From Fragilariopsis cylindrus CCMP1102 (Eukaryota > Bacillariophyta > Bacillariophyceae > Bacillariales > Bacillariaceae), in contig FMBT01000091.1 in NCBI GenBank assembly GCA_900095095.1, positions 1-63,995 of the forward strand: a stretch of DNA of 63,995 nt, given 5' to 3'. Below are positions 1 through 9,552 of the stretch, piece after piece. The notes below the pieces were generated by a model. It was not told the DNA's origin. It worked only from the letters and a program-made list of their open reading frames with translations, and did no database searches. Position numbers and translations under genes: made by a program. Every line of letters starts with the position of its first letter. The stretch's first letter is position 1.

Positions 1-1248
1 TATTCCCATCCTGAAATAGGACGCGATCGTACCAATGTTCAATATCGATATAATAGCCTATCGGATATATTAAATCGTTATCAGGAGGAACAGCAACAAA
101 ATCATAATAATGATGATAATGACGACGTTGACATAAGCAACGGTTCTAAATTTTTATTGATCTCATCCGAGGGAATGTGGCATCAAACTTCTTCATTGTC
201 TTCAGGTCAAAGCGTAACGACGGCATCGCCTTTGTACCTTACTGCAACCCAGTTGGTGGATGTACTTTCTCGGACGAACACAGCAATAGTGTCTAGTAGT
301 AGTAGTGTTGATAACGATGGTGACAATCGGATTTCAAAAATGAAGGAGGAACCTCTCGTCGCATATGTCGGGAAATATCAAGATATAGATTACTGGGTCG
401 TTTACCTAAAGGATGGTGGTGGTAATAAGGATGGTGAAGGTATTGCGGAATCACAATTCCTATTGAAGTCTACCCTTTCTACTACTACGATGATTTCTTC
501 TGGAGGGAAATTAGTATCACAATGCAAACCTCTTCGAGAATTCGGTGATTCTTTAGAATCCTCCCACGATGCTGGTATACTAGCCACAGCTAACGGATTA
601 GTAGAATTTCACAAATCGCATGGATATTGTAGTCGTTGTGGTGGTTCTACTAAAGCTTCCAAGGCCGGAGGAAGTCGAACGTGCACAAGTGAAAGTTGTC
701 GTAGATCTGTCTACCCCCGAATTGATTCAGCAACAATAATGTTAGTAACAAGTCCTTGTGAAAATTATGCACTTTTGGGTAGAAAAAAATCATGGCCTGC
801 AGGAAGGTATTCTACGCTGGCAGGATTTACTGAAGTGGGAGAAACATTAGAAGAATGTTGTCGTCGTGAAACCTTTGAGGAAAGTGGTGTTGTAGTCGAT
901 CCAGCGTCTGTGCGATTTGATGCTAGTCAACCGTGGCCCTTCCCTCGCTCTCTAATGGTAGGGTTTCGAGCCAGGGCAATGTCAACCGTGATATCAACAA
1001 CAGATGTAGTTGGAGAATCGAAGCTGTCATCACCATCCCAACCCTTGTTGCCAGATATTATTGTTGACACCAATGAAATGGAAGATATCCGTTGGTTCGC
1101 CAAGGAATTTGTGAAGGAACGATTATCATTGACTGGTTCTACGGCATTGACATACCAACCGAACGATGCTGAGGCAGAATTCAGTATTCCAGGCAAGGCG
1201 AGTATAGCTCGATATTTGATAACAAAATGGACGGATGAAAATATTTAA
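1..1248 (+). CDS. NADH pyrophosphatase, Nudix hydrolase NudC/NUDT12-like (5' partial)
   Basis: This enzyme cleaves the pyrophosphate of NADH-type dinucleotides, and NudC homologues also act on NAD-capped RNA. The frame is open from base 1 to the TAA at 1246, so the start lies left of the window. The in-frame TTG at 157 and ATG at 175 are internal. Visible parts, in order: an N-terminal NudC-like segment; a four-Cys zinc ribbon (CSRC, then CTSESC) at about 625-710; a full Nudix box (GX5EX7REXXEEXG) at about 822-895; and SQPWPFP at 924-944, the signature that separates NADH pyrophosphatases from other Nudix enzymes. A short Asp/Asn stretch sits near 105-135. The C-terminus (KWTDENI) shows no peroxisomal PTS1. 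The neighbour at 1667-1969 is convergent. Confidence 0.93.
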   Translation, partial: YSHPEIGRDRTNVQYRYNSLSDILNRYQEEQQQNHNNDDNDDVDISNGSKFLLISSEGMWHQTSSLSSGQSVTTASPLYLTATQLVDVLSRTNTAIVSSSSSVDNDGDNRISKMKEEPLVAYVGKYQDIDYWVVYLKDGGGNKDGEGIAESQFLLKSTLSTTTMISSGGKLVSQCKPLREFGDSLESSHDAGILATANGLVEFHKSHGYCSRCGGSTKASKAGGSRTCTSESCRRSVYPRIDSATIMLVTSPCENYALLGRKKSWPAGRYSTLAGFTEVGETLEECCRRETFEESGVVVDPASVRFDASQPWPFPRSLMVGFRARAMSTVISTTDVVGESKLSSPSQPLLPDIIVDTNEMEDIRWFAKEFVKERLSLTGSTALTYQPNDAEAEFSIPGKASIARYLITKWTDENI

Positions 1249-1666
1249 CTTCTACTACATGTATGTCGTCAGTTTTGCAATTATTTCATATTTGAAATAT
1301 AATTATCTTTGTTTTAGTTGAATTTTATCCGTCTGTGAATGCTGAATACGCCCAAATGAATTATATAAGCAAGTAGATTAATTTGATGATCTACTGAATA
1401 CTTACTACAAATTCCGTCTTCGCGAGTATAGTAGATAGAGGAAATGTCTACCTTTTCTTTGCCTGATTCGATTCATTCTTGTAATTCGTTGGAGATATTC
1501 ACTATTGAACCATCTGATAGAACTAATATATTGTGTTTGTGCAACGACAGAATGACGAAGAATATGGGTATCGGAGTGATGGATGGGAGGCATCACTCCC
1601 ACGTTCCTATAGATAGGATGTCTTCGTTCCGTCCACCATTTTCTGCATCAAAAAACCAAAAGAACA

Positions 1667-1969
1667 TCACGCCTTTATCGTCCAGTATATGATCAGCCAA
1701 AGCGGATTGAATAAGGTAAGCAAAGTAGCAAGTCTCCGAAAATTTGATTTACGTGTCTTGTGGCGTAGTCCTTCCATTGCTAGCCAAGCACCAATTGGAC
1801 CAAAAGCAAACAACATGAGTAGAAGAAATTTTTCGGACACACGAAGAAAATAACGTCGTCGTTCTCTACGTTCAGTCCAAACGGATAGAAACTTGTCCCA
1901 GCCGTAAACTATGGCAACGATGATGTTCCAACAGAAGATGATCTTCCAACAAGTATAACCGAAGACCAT
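1667..1969 (-). CDS. DUF1294 family small membrane protein
   Basis: A 100-residue protein of unknown function. It shows the DUF1294 pattern: a first hydrophobic helix, YGWDKF, a basic loop, a second helix containing GPIGAWLAM, the conserved RHKTRKSNF, and a third helix (LFNPLWLIIYW). Length and motif order match the family, which is common in bacteria and scattered in eukaryotes. ATG 1969 is the first Met, and I saw no further in-frame ATG just upstream. The gene converges on the NADH pyrophosphatase with about 420 bp between stops. No targeting peptide is obvious. Family assignment is from the motif; the function is not known. Confidence 0.72.
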   Translation of the reverse strand: MVFGYTCWKIIFCWNIIVAIVYGWDKFLSVWTERRERRRYFLRVSEKFLLLMLFAFGPIGAWLAMEGLRHKTRKSNFRRLATLLTLFNPLWLIIYWTIKA

Positions 1970-2455
1970 TTGGGCTTTACTTCTATGTTTTTGTATTTCT
2001 ATCCAGTACAGTAGTCTACGTTACAGCTACTCGTGAATTTGAAAAATTTAAAATCATTTAAAACAACTTCAATTATGAGCGACTCACGCGGGACTCAACA
2101 TAATTGTCCAGAAAGCACTTTGATATCATACCTGATACTGTACCATAGATATTCAGATTTCTTCACTATTGTCTTCTCAGGTGACGGAATTCGCACATCT
2201 AACTTAGTTTATCTAGTTAGATCCTAACTAGCTAGAGCGATGTTTCTAAAGCATAAGCGCAAAATTGTATTGTATTGTATTGCATTGTAGTGTATTTTAC
2301 TACTAAAAGTACAAAGAAAAAAAGTATATATAATGAACAGTATGGTTACAGTAAAGTTACAGTATGGTATTGCAACTTTCGTGGAAAGAAGTCTTGGTAA
2401 CGACGTCCGTGTTTGGTGTGTATGTAGTCCGTAATTCATATGCTATATGGAAATT
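1970..2455. other. Intergenic, no gene seen
   Basis: This stretch lies between the DUF1294 start and the 3' end of the next minus-strand gene. It is AT-rich with a TATTGTAT-like run near 2265-2295. The small open frames here show no family features. Confidence 0.5.
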
Positions 2456-4316
2456 CTACTGCTGACATACGGTTTGCCATAATTGATATGATTCGTCTTT
2501 GAGTAATGTATGACGCACTTGTCCTACTTGATACGCATTGCCAATACATTGCTTTGCATTAATGTCAAGTTTCATTTGCTCCTTAATACCAGGATGGTCT
2601 AAAGCCAATAATCGAAGTGCCTTACAGGCTAAATACCCATTCGCGAGTTTCGATTCGGCGTTTACAATACATCCCAGTAGCATGTGGTAAAGATCCTTTC
2701 CATCGGCAACATCAGAGGCCGTATCTAAAAGCTGCTTCGTCAAACTTTCCCCAACGCTCAAAATATTACCACCACGGATCGAATTTGAAAAACATGCTAC
2801 CACCTCAAGAGACTGGACAAGAATTTGAAGGGCTAAATGAAAGAGTTCGTTCATATACTCAGTATAATAATCAGGAAGACCAACGGAGTTTGCATTAATC
2901 TCGTTATCAACCTCGGGAAAGTACGGATGCATTTCTAGGTCGTCGGTGCCGTTGTTATTGCTGCTACTACCTTTATTGTTGTTGCCTTCCATAAACATGG
3001 CACGATCACCTGGCAACTCTCTAGTGAGCAGCACGCTCAATAAGATTGATTGAATTGCTTGCGCCTGAGTATTCAATTCCGAAGATGTCGTCGTTGCTGC
3101 TGCTGCTGTCGTGGTCGATGGTGAAACCTTTCCTTGTAAAACGATGAGAGAACCAGCTATGGCCTGAGAGGACAATGTACGTTTCAGATCTGTCATCGCT
3201 AGAAGGTACTCTAGAGCATGTCGACGCAAATCTAAACGATGAGATTGTTCCAACCAGCCGTATACGTCTCTCACGGTACTTTCGGTCATTTGTTCCGGTG
3301 TTTGGTCCAAGAAGGGATGACGTTGATCTTGATCATTCCTGTTGTTTTGTGTGGCGGATGCGCTTTCCATTTCAGCTCTTTCGATCAATCGTTCCATTGC
3401 TACTACAGCGTCTGCGGTAACAGAGGTATCCGTATCCATATCCTTATTTTCGTTATCATCATTATCATCATCATCGTCGTCATCGTCCTCCTCTTCATGA
3501 AGACCTTTCGCGGCATCCACCAAACGTTGAATGCATTTATTGGCGGCATAATGATTTCCCTTGTGACGTTGAACACTCATCGACACAGTTCCATCGTCGT
3601 CACTATTGGTCGTGTTCTCTCTAAAAAATACAAGATAGAGCTCCACATTTTCATGACAGGTTTGAAGCTTCGCCGAAAGTGGTTCGTGGATCAGAGATGC
3701 TTGAACACTCGACTTACGCATCTCCCTAGAAATTCGTTCCAACACACGTGGAAGATCTTGAAATGGGAAATTTTCCCATTGTAGCATATCACGTGGGAAA
3801 TAGAATGGTACAGGTTCAATTTGAATTTTAGATATATCCCAACCAAAACATGGTTGAGATTCTGTATTTAATACGAGCTGTACGTCCACTCGTGGTGGTT
3901 GTTCGTGTACTTGAAGTTGTGGAACAACAGGTTGTTGTTTCTTCGAGGTATCTTGCGATAGTTGTACATGATGTACTAATCCTTCCTTCTGTTGTTCTGG
4001 AGCATGGCGAAAAACTAACTGAGGTTCCGGGCTTTGCATTGTCATTGCCCTATTGCAGAATTGTTCGGAAGAAATCAGGAGAGTTAGATATCTTACAGAA
4101 AAAAATTACAGTAAAGTTACACGCATCTTCCATGAAATATAATACTTACCGGAACAGCGGCGCTCCTTCGCTACTAGGTGAGGGTGTTGATACATTTTCA
4201 GATTGAGGCAATCTACTAGGATTACGACTCCTATTGTTCGGAGCTCCCCGCCGAACGGGTTTTATTTTACGGTTGTTATCATCTTCATTTTGTTGTTGAT
4301 TTTGCTTCGGGTACAT
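2456..4316 (-). CDS. Unknown protein, helical C-terminal half, two exons
   Basis: I do not recognise this protein. Reading the minus strand, exon 1 is 4316-4150 (ATG at 4316) and ends at a consensus donor CCG|GTAAGT. A 100-bp intron (4149-4050) ends in TAG, and exon 2 is 4049-2456. The join keeps the frame and gives about 586 residues. The ATG at 4045 would also open exon 2, but the fitting splice makes the longer form more likely. The N-terminus is basic and rich in Asn/Gln. The middle holds a poly-Asp run (about 3440-3500). The last 250 residues are predicted helical (LALQILVQSLEVVA, YLACKALRLLALDH) and could form an ARM/HEAT-like fold, which is inference only. No signal peptide or membrane segment is seen. 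Confidence 0.75.
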
Positions 4317-6257
4317 GTTCGTTTGATTAGCAAGACTTGAGTTGATTGCATCATTCTTTTTATGACAGAATAGTTATTTGAATTTCCGCTATTCAAGTGC
4401 TTGTTAGTACTGTACTTGTTAGTACCGTACGTACTAGTATGAGGGCATTCTTATTACACAAACGACTTCTGTTGTTTTTGTGCAGTGTTTGTAAACACGC
4501 ACGTTTTCTTTTTCAGACGTGGGTGTATCGGGTGTATTGAGCGTGTACTACATACTAGTAGCTAGTATCGAATTGTTCGCAGAACCGCTTGCACAATAAA
4601 GTACAAGAATTGTAACAATCTTTCAGAATCTTTCACGTTTTCCAAACTTGCGTCAAAGAGGCTTCGATTATTTAAATTAATAAGTGATATTTTTAATCAA
4701 TAATATTCTAAGAAGAAAATATTTATTCAATAGATATATTAGTTTCCTGTAAACTCATCAAACCATGATCCATTTGAAACTCAAAAGCTCGAAACATGCA
4801 CGAGGTCTAGAGTAGTGTTTCATTGGCTTAACCCACGACCAAACTCTTTATCTTTATTTTTACAGTACCGGTTTGAAATAATCAATCTTGGATGGACCCG
4901 AAAACAATAAAAAGAATGAATGAATAGTGCTGCATGTACTACTAGTAGTATGCCAGGGTACAATTTGCCTTAACCAATGACCATATAGAAAGTGGGGCCT
5001 ATAATTACTAGCAGATCATAAGAGTTAAAAGAAAGGATACCCAAACTATATTTTTGTCTAGATTGTGGGATGTGTTAGGAGTGTGAATTGAATGTGGAAT
5101 TTTTGTTTCTGTGTTCAGTTACATCCTCACAGATAAAGTACGGGAAGAAATCTAGAAATGTCTTTCGAAAAGAAAAGGTAATTCTCCATAAATTAGTACC
5201 CATCGTCCTATTCTCATTGCAACTGTAGCTCCTTGTACTACTTTGGAAAAGGTGATTTTCCATACACATCGTGTACAAGGTATACATAATATGTATACTT
5301 ACATACCTACTAGAATGAGCCATATATAGTCCTTTCTGCTAGTAGCTAAAAACACTTGACCCACGGAACTCCTACAGGCCAAAAATTATTTCCCCTGCCT
5401 ACAAGTATAGTGTCAATCTATCGAGTCTCATACCTCCCCTTTAGATACTCTGTTAATGCTTTAACCATCCCCTTTAGGATCTAGCCGCCCACCCTGTCAT
5501 ATTTTGTCAGACATCATTTTGAAAACGTATTCTGGCTGAAATAAATAAATAAACACAATTTAAAACATTACATTCTTCAGCTTGTGCTTTTTCCTTCTAT
5601 TCTTCCTCTACTATAATTGAGACTGGCTTAGATAGTGGGTTTTATCTAGTCATTGCTCTCAAAACTAAGGATGGGCGCCTACAAGTAAGTGGATCAATGT
5701 TGGAAGATTTGATGGAACTAAGCATGTTATTTTGCCTACAAGTAAGTGGATCAATGTTGGAAGATTTGATGGAACTAAACATGTTATTTTGCTAAGATTT
5801 TTGGAATAAATACTGATACTATAAAATTAGACAGCTAAAATCCTTAAAACGGATAGCTACAGTAGATTCACGCACGTGTGACTCAGTCGATACGGTAAGC
5901 GACCATGAGCCTTGGCGGAGAGGCGAATTTTGCGCACACAAGAGCTAGTGACTGAATACAAACGTCATCATTATTTATTTTTGATTTAGCTTTTCATTGG
6001 GCGATAGACACCTAAAATCATATCACATGACACCAAGTCAGAAACACGAATACTGTATATCCATCTATTCCGACAAATACCGGTACAAGCCACAACCGTC
6101 GAGACAGAAATATAAGTTTTGCAGTAACATTAAACCAATCATTTTGTAATACTAGAGTATTAGTATCGCACATCGAAACTATTAGAAAAAAGTTGAAGAA
6201 ACCAATTTCAATCATTTAATTATCATTACAGCATACCGTTTGAATAAATATTTGATT
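4317..6257. other. Long AT-rich intergenic region
   Basis: I see no supported gene in these 1.9 kb. The only clear structure is a perfect-period 57-bp tandem duplication at 5677-5790. Scattered ACTAGTA-type words recur (4420-4440, 4550-4560, 4938-4945) but form no array. Confidence 0.5.
5677..5790. repeat. 57-bp tandem duplication
   Basis: Two head-to-tail copies of a 57-bp unit, 5677-5733 and 5734-5790, each beginning GCCTACAAGTAAGTGGATC. They differ by one visible base (AAGCATG versus AAACATG). Confidence 0.92.
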
Positions 6258-6644
6258 ATGAATAATACGTTTTTATCCCTCCTGATTGTATCTTTTTTGG
6301 CATGTTCGGCATCGGCCTTCGTCGTTCCTGATGTTCCCATGGCGGCAATCCAGCAACAACAAAATGCTGCTGGACCTGCTTTAGTGGTGACGCAAAATTC
6401 ACAACAGCTTCTACAAGGACGAGGATTTTCTCCCATGCAAGATGGTATTCGAGAGTATCTTAGTACGTCATCAACGTCGTCATCGACTATGACTCTATCT
6501 CTAGTAGAGCGTCCTCCTCCACCAACTGCTGAAGAAATTGCTGCTAAGAAACGTAATTTTAGCTTTTGGTTCTGGGGTGGTGGTTTCGTTGCTCCATTTT
6601 TAGCCACCTTTTATTACTTCGGTTTCAGGTTTTGGGAGAGGTAA
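6258..6644 (+). CDS. Small plastid-type precursor with one C-terminal membrane helix
   Basis: A 128-residue protein of unknown function. Residues 1-20 form a signal peptide (FLSLLIVSFLACSA) ending in SASAF|VVP. The ASAF motif with Phe at +1 is the hallmark of bipartite plastid targeting in diatoms, so import into the four-membrane plastid is likely. A Gln/Ser/Thr-rich linker follows. Near the C-terminus are RPPPPTAEEIAAKKRN and one hydrophobic Trp/Phe-rich helix (FWFWGGGFVAPFLATFYYFG) before the terminal RFWER. Size and topology resemble small thylakoid subunits, but I cannot name one. ATG 6258 is preferred over the in-frame TTG at 6240 because the signal peptide starts there. Confidence 0.8.
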   Translation: MNNTFLSLLIVSFLACSASAFVVPDVPMAAIQQQQNAAGPALVVTQNSQQLLQGRGFSPMQDGIREYLSTSSTSSSTMTLSLVERPPPPTAEEIAAKKRNFSFWFWGGGFVAPFLATFYYFGFRFWER

Positions 6645-7060
6645 AAACAAAACAAAAATAGGAAAGAAAGAAAGAAATTACCTGTAATATAACTTGGACT
6701 AAAGCTATCTCAATAAATACTTTCGAATATGATCAACTGACGGATACATGCCTAAGGATCGTGGTACTGTACTGCGAGCTCTTAATATCCACTTCTACAG
6801 TGTATTCGACAAATTGATGTGTGTCGACTTAATTAATTCTATTTATTTAGCGTAACAAATAATAATGATACAATTTTAATATGCTTACCATGGCATCAAA
6901 TCAATTTCGAAATTAATTTATCAGTAATTATCTATTGTTCATTACAATTGTATATACGTACTTGCATTTGTGTTTGTATGATTGTACTAGTACACAACAT
7001 TGTACGTATTACTATGCTAATATTAAATATCCTCGTTATATTACTCAGCGTTAATTTATT
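6645..7060. other. AT-rich intergenic region between convergent genes
   Basis: About 416 bp between two converging 3' ends. I see only AT-rich sequence. Confidence 0.5.
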
Positions 7061-9067
7061 TTAATTCGGTATATTCATTTGTTCTATAAAAGCGTCCAAT
7101 TCATCTGTATGACCAGATTCGGCGGTCCCTAATGGTAACCGCTCTGGTCGAGCTATGTCAACAATAAGGACAATCCGATTCCCGTCGGAATAATTAAAGG
7201 CACGATGAATCTTTGAATCATCAAATAGTAATGGTCGACCAACCGCGTGTGTTTCGACGCAACCATCTACCCATGTTCCACACAAGTCGTCGTTGCTGCC
7301 ACTATTATTGGTGGGTACTACCAACGGAATATGCAATCGAAGGACATGATTTGCAAGATCGGCCCAACCGGTATGTTCTTCTAGAACCGAACCAGGCGCT
7401 AATTGAGAAAATAAAGCCGTTCGGAGGTATGATCGACCACTACTACTTTCATCTTCGCCGTCATCACAACACTTGAGTGCGTCTTCTAGCAAACTACAGG
7501 TCCGAGGAACATGTACTTTTGTTGCATTTACCCATGTAAAATTATCTGGTTCATTTGCAGGAAAACAATGACAAAGAGGAAATACCGTCCATGGTTTTTC
7601 ATTACCAAGTGAGGATGTTTTGTAATGTGCACTTTCCGGCCAAGGCGTCCATAACGGTACGGATAAAGCATCTTCAGTAAAAATTCGTATTGCATCCTTC
7701 GAAAAAAGTTTCGACATAACACGATTGGTATATTCCTCCTCTAGATTAAGATACGGTGGAGATACCAATCGATATTGACGATTATTATTATCAACGACGC
7801 TGTCCTTCTTTTCTTGGTAGTGATGGGTATCGTAGTTTTCGTTTCCTTCTTTTTTTTCTTCATATTCTTCCCACAGACACCCCTTTGAAACAATCGTTGT
7901 TGTGATGTCATCGCTAGCACACGATTTGTTGTTGTGACCAGGCACAACGTGCTCGGGGTTGGTAATATGGTAGGTTTGACGATTACTTAGCTTTTTGTAT
8001 ATCAACAAAGATGCGGAAGATGATGATGTCGTGTCATTGCTATCTTTGTTGGTGGTGGTATTATTTTGAGAAGAAAACAAATCTTCAGATGATGATTCCA
8101 AATCTTTTAAATGTGCATAACAATGTAAGAACCAAGATGGTGCAACATCACTAACCCGAAAATCTTTCAACAACGAGAAAGTTGTTTTCGCTGCTGTTGC
8201 TACTTTCTGATCGTTATCATTGTTATCATTGTTATTATTTGTTGATCCATCCTTCAACACAAGAACGACTATATCCGGTAGTAACGAATCATCATCGTTT
8301 GAGTCTGACAAATTGTTCTCATTATCAATATTGTTGTTGTTGTTGTTGTTGTTGTTGACCCATGGGGATGCATCATGAGATGGTGTTAAAATTGATCGCA
8401 ATAGTTGAACAACTCCAGCTTCTGTTGATAGAAACGGATACTGTGGATCGTTATCTTGGATCTGCCGTAAGTCCATCCAAGATATTGATGTGGTCGGCGT
8501 CTTTTCGTCGTAGTTGGATGTTGTTGTCTCGCCGTGTTCGTTGTTACTTTCTTTCAAGGAAGTACGTTTCCAATCAGAATGAGGACCGCGTTGTAGTATT
8601 TGGGGACGTTGTTGTTGTTGTTGTTGTTGTTGTTGTATTAGTTGTGAAGAATCATCGCAATCGGATTGGTAACAAATAATCTTGATACTGGGTGATTGAT
8701 TGTCTTCAGAAAGTGCCAGTAACGTTTTGATATTGTAGGACGGTACCATTCCCGTGCATTTGAGAAATGCCACATCTCGTCGTGGACGAGAAAATACTTG
8801 CTTCTGTTGTAAAAGTGTACCTTCGTCATCGCTTTGATAGTCATTGTCGCCATTGTCATCATTGTCACTCTGACAATTACCTGTCTGTTGCATTTTCACT
8901 TGGACTGGTTTCCCTATCACTCGTTCCATTAGGATACGTTCTAAATCGAAAGCATTTATTAATATCGCATCACCATCATCATCTGTCGGTGACTCCACTT
9001 GTACCTTTCGTAACACAAACGGATCACCGTCGTCGTGACGGACACAGTTGATCGTATTGGACGTCAT
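7061..9067 (-). CDS. Aspartyl/asparaginyl beta-hydroxylase-like protein with low-complexity N-terminal part
   Basis: A single-exon protein of 668 residues. The last 170 residues match the Asp/Asn beta-hydroxylase fold (Fe(II)/2-oxoglutarate dioxygenase): HTGWADLANHVLRLHIPL supplies the first iron-binding His, GRPLLFDDSKIHRAFN the second, and RIVLIVD the Arg expected to hold 2-oxoglutarate. As in the animal AspH family, this looks like a His-His site without the usual Asp. The N-terminal 480 residues are dominated by Gln (8615-8637), Asn (8328-8355) and Ser/Asp runs, with short ordered patches such as ILINAFDLERILMERVIGKP. No signal peptide or membrane anchor is seen, unlike animal AspH. The substrate is unknown. 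ATG 9067 is the first Met. The lipase gene diverges 485 bp away. Confidence 0.82.
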   Translation of the reverse strand: MTSNTINCVRHDDGDPFVLRKVQVESPTDDDGDAILINAFDLERILMERVIGKPVQVKMQQTGNCQSDNDDNGDNDYQSDDEGTLLQQKQVFSRPRRDVAFLKCTGMVPSYNIKTLLALSEDNQSPSIKIICYQSDCDDSSQLIQQQQQQQQQRPQILQRGPHSDWKRTSLKESNNEHGETTTSNYDEKTPTTSISWMDLRQIQDNDPQYPFLSTEAGVVQLLRSILTPSHDASPWVNNNNNNNNNIDNENNLSDSNDDDSLLPDIVVLVLKDGSTNNNNDNNDNDQKVATAAKTTFSLLKDFRVSDVAPSWFLHCYAHLKDLESSSEDLFSSQNNTTTNKDSNDTTSSSSASLLIYKKLSNRQTYHITNPEHVVPGHNNKSCASDDITTTIVSKGCLWEEYEEKKEGNENYDTHHYQEKKDSVVDNNNRQYRLVSPPYLNLEEEYTNRVMSKLFSKDAIRIFTEDALSVPLWTPWPESAHYKTSSLGNEKPWTVFPLCHCFPANEPDNFTWVNATKVHVPRTCSLLEDALKCCDDGEDESSSGRSYLRTALFSQLAPGSVLEEHTGWADLANHVLRLHIPLVVPTNNSGSNDDLCGTWVDGCVETHAVGRPLLFDDSKIHRAFNYSDGNRIVLIVDIARPERLPLGTAESGHTDELDAFIEQMNIPN

Positions 9068-9552
9068 TCTCTTATTACCGACCGACGTTTCTTACCTGAG
9101 AATTCGGAATTCGAATGCCTTCAGGGAGGTCTGGTGTGTGGTGTTTGACTCAAGCAATACTGTACATTTTGAGTTTCCTTACATGCATGTCCACGACTAA
9201 CTGAATACTGAGAGCTAGCATGATAATTTATTTAAGAAAAAATGATTTCTAAAACTTGAACGTTAAATGTATAACGTCATCCGTTCAAAAAATCAAAAAA
9301 AACCTCAAATAGTGTAATAAATAAACATACACCGTTATATACCCCTTCGTCGATAGATCGATTCACTTGAGTATGGCTATTGCGTTACAGCGAAACATAA
9401 AACATTGTACAATTAAAAGAATAATAATACCAGCAAGAATGTATGGCAGGCTAAAATAAAAGATAGAAACGCTAAGCAAGAGGAAGGTCCTTTTTCTGAA
9501 AGAATCAATAATCAAAACCACCACATTCGAACATCCATTCGATTGATTCAAT
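9068..9552. other. Divergent intergenic region (shared promoter space)
   Basis: 485 bp between two divergently read genes (7061-9067 minus and 9553 plus). It must hold both upstream regions. No specific element is recognised. Confidence 0.5.
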
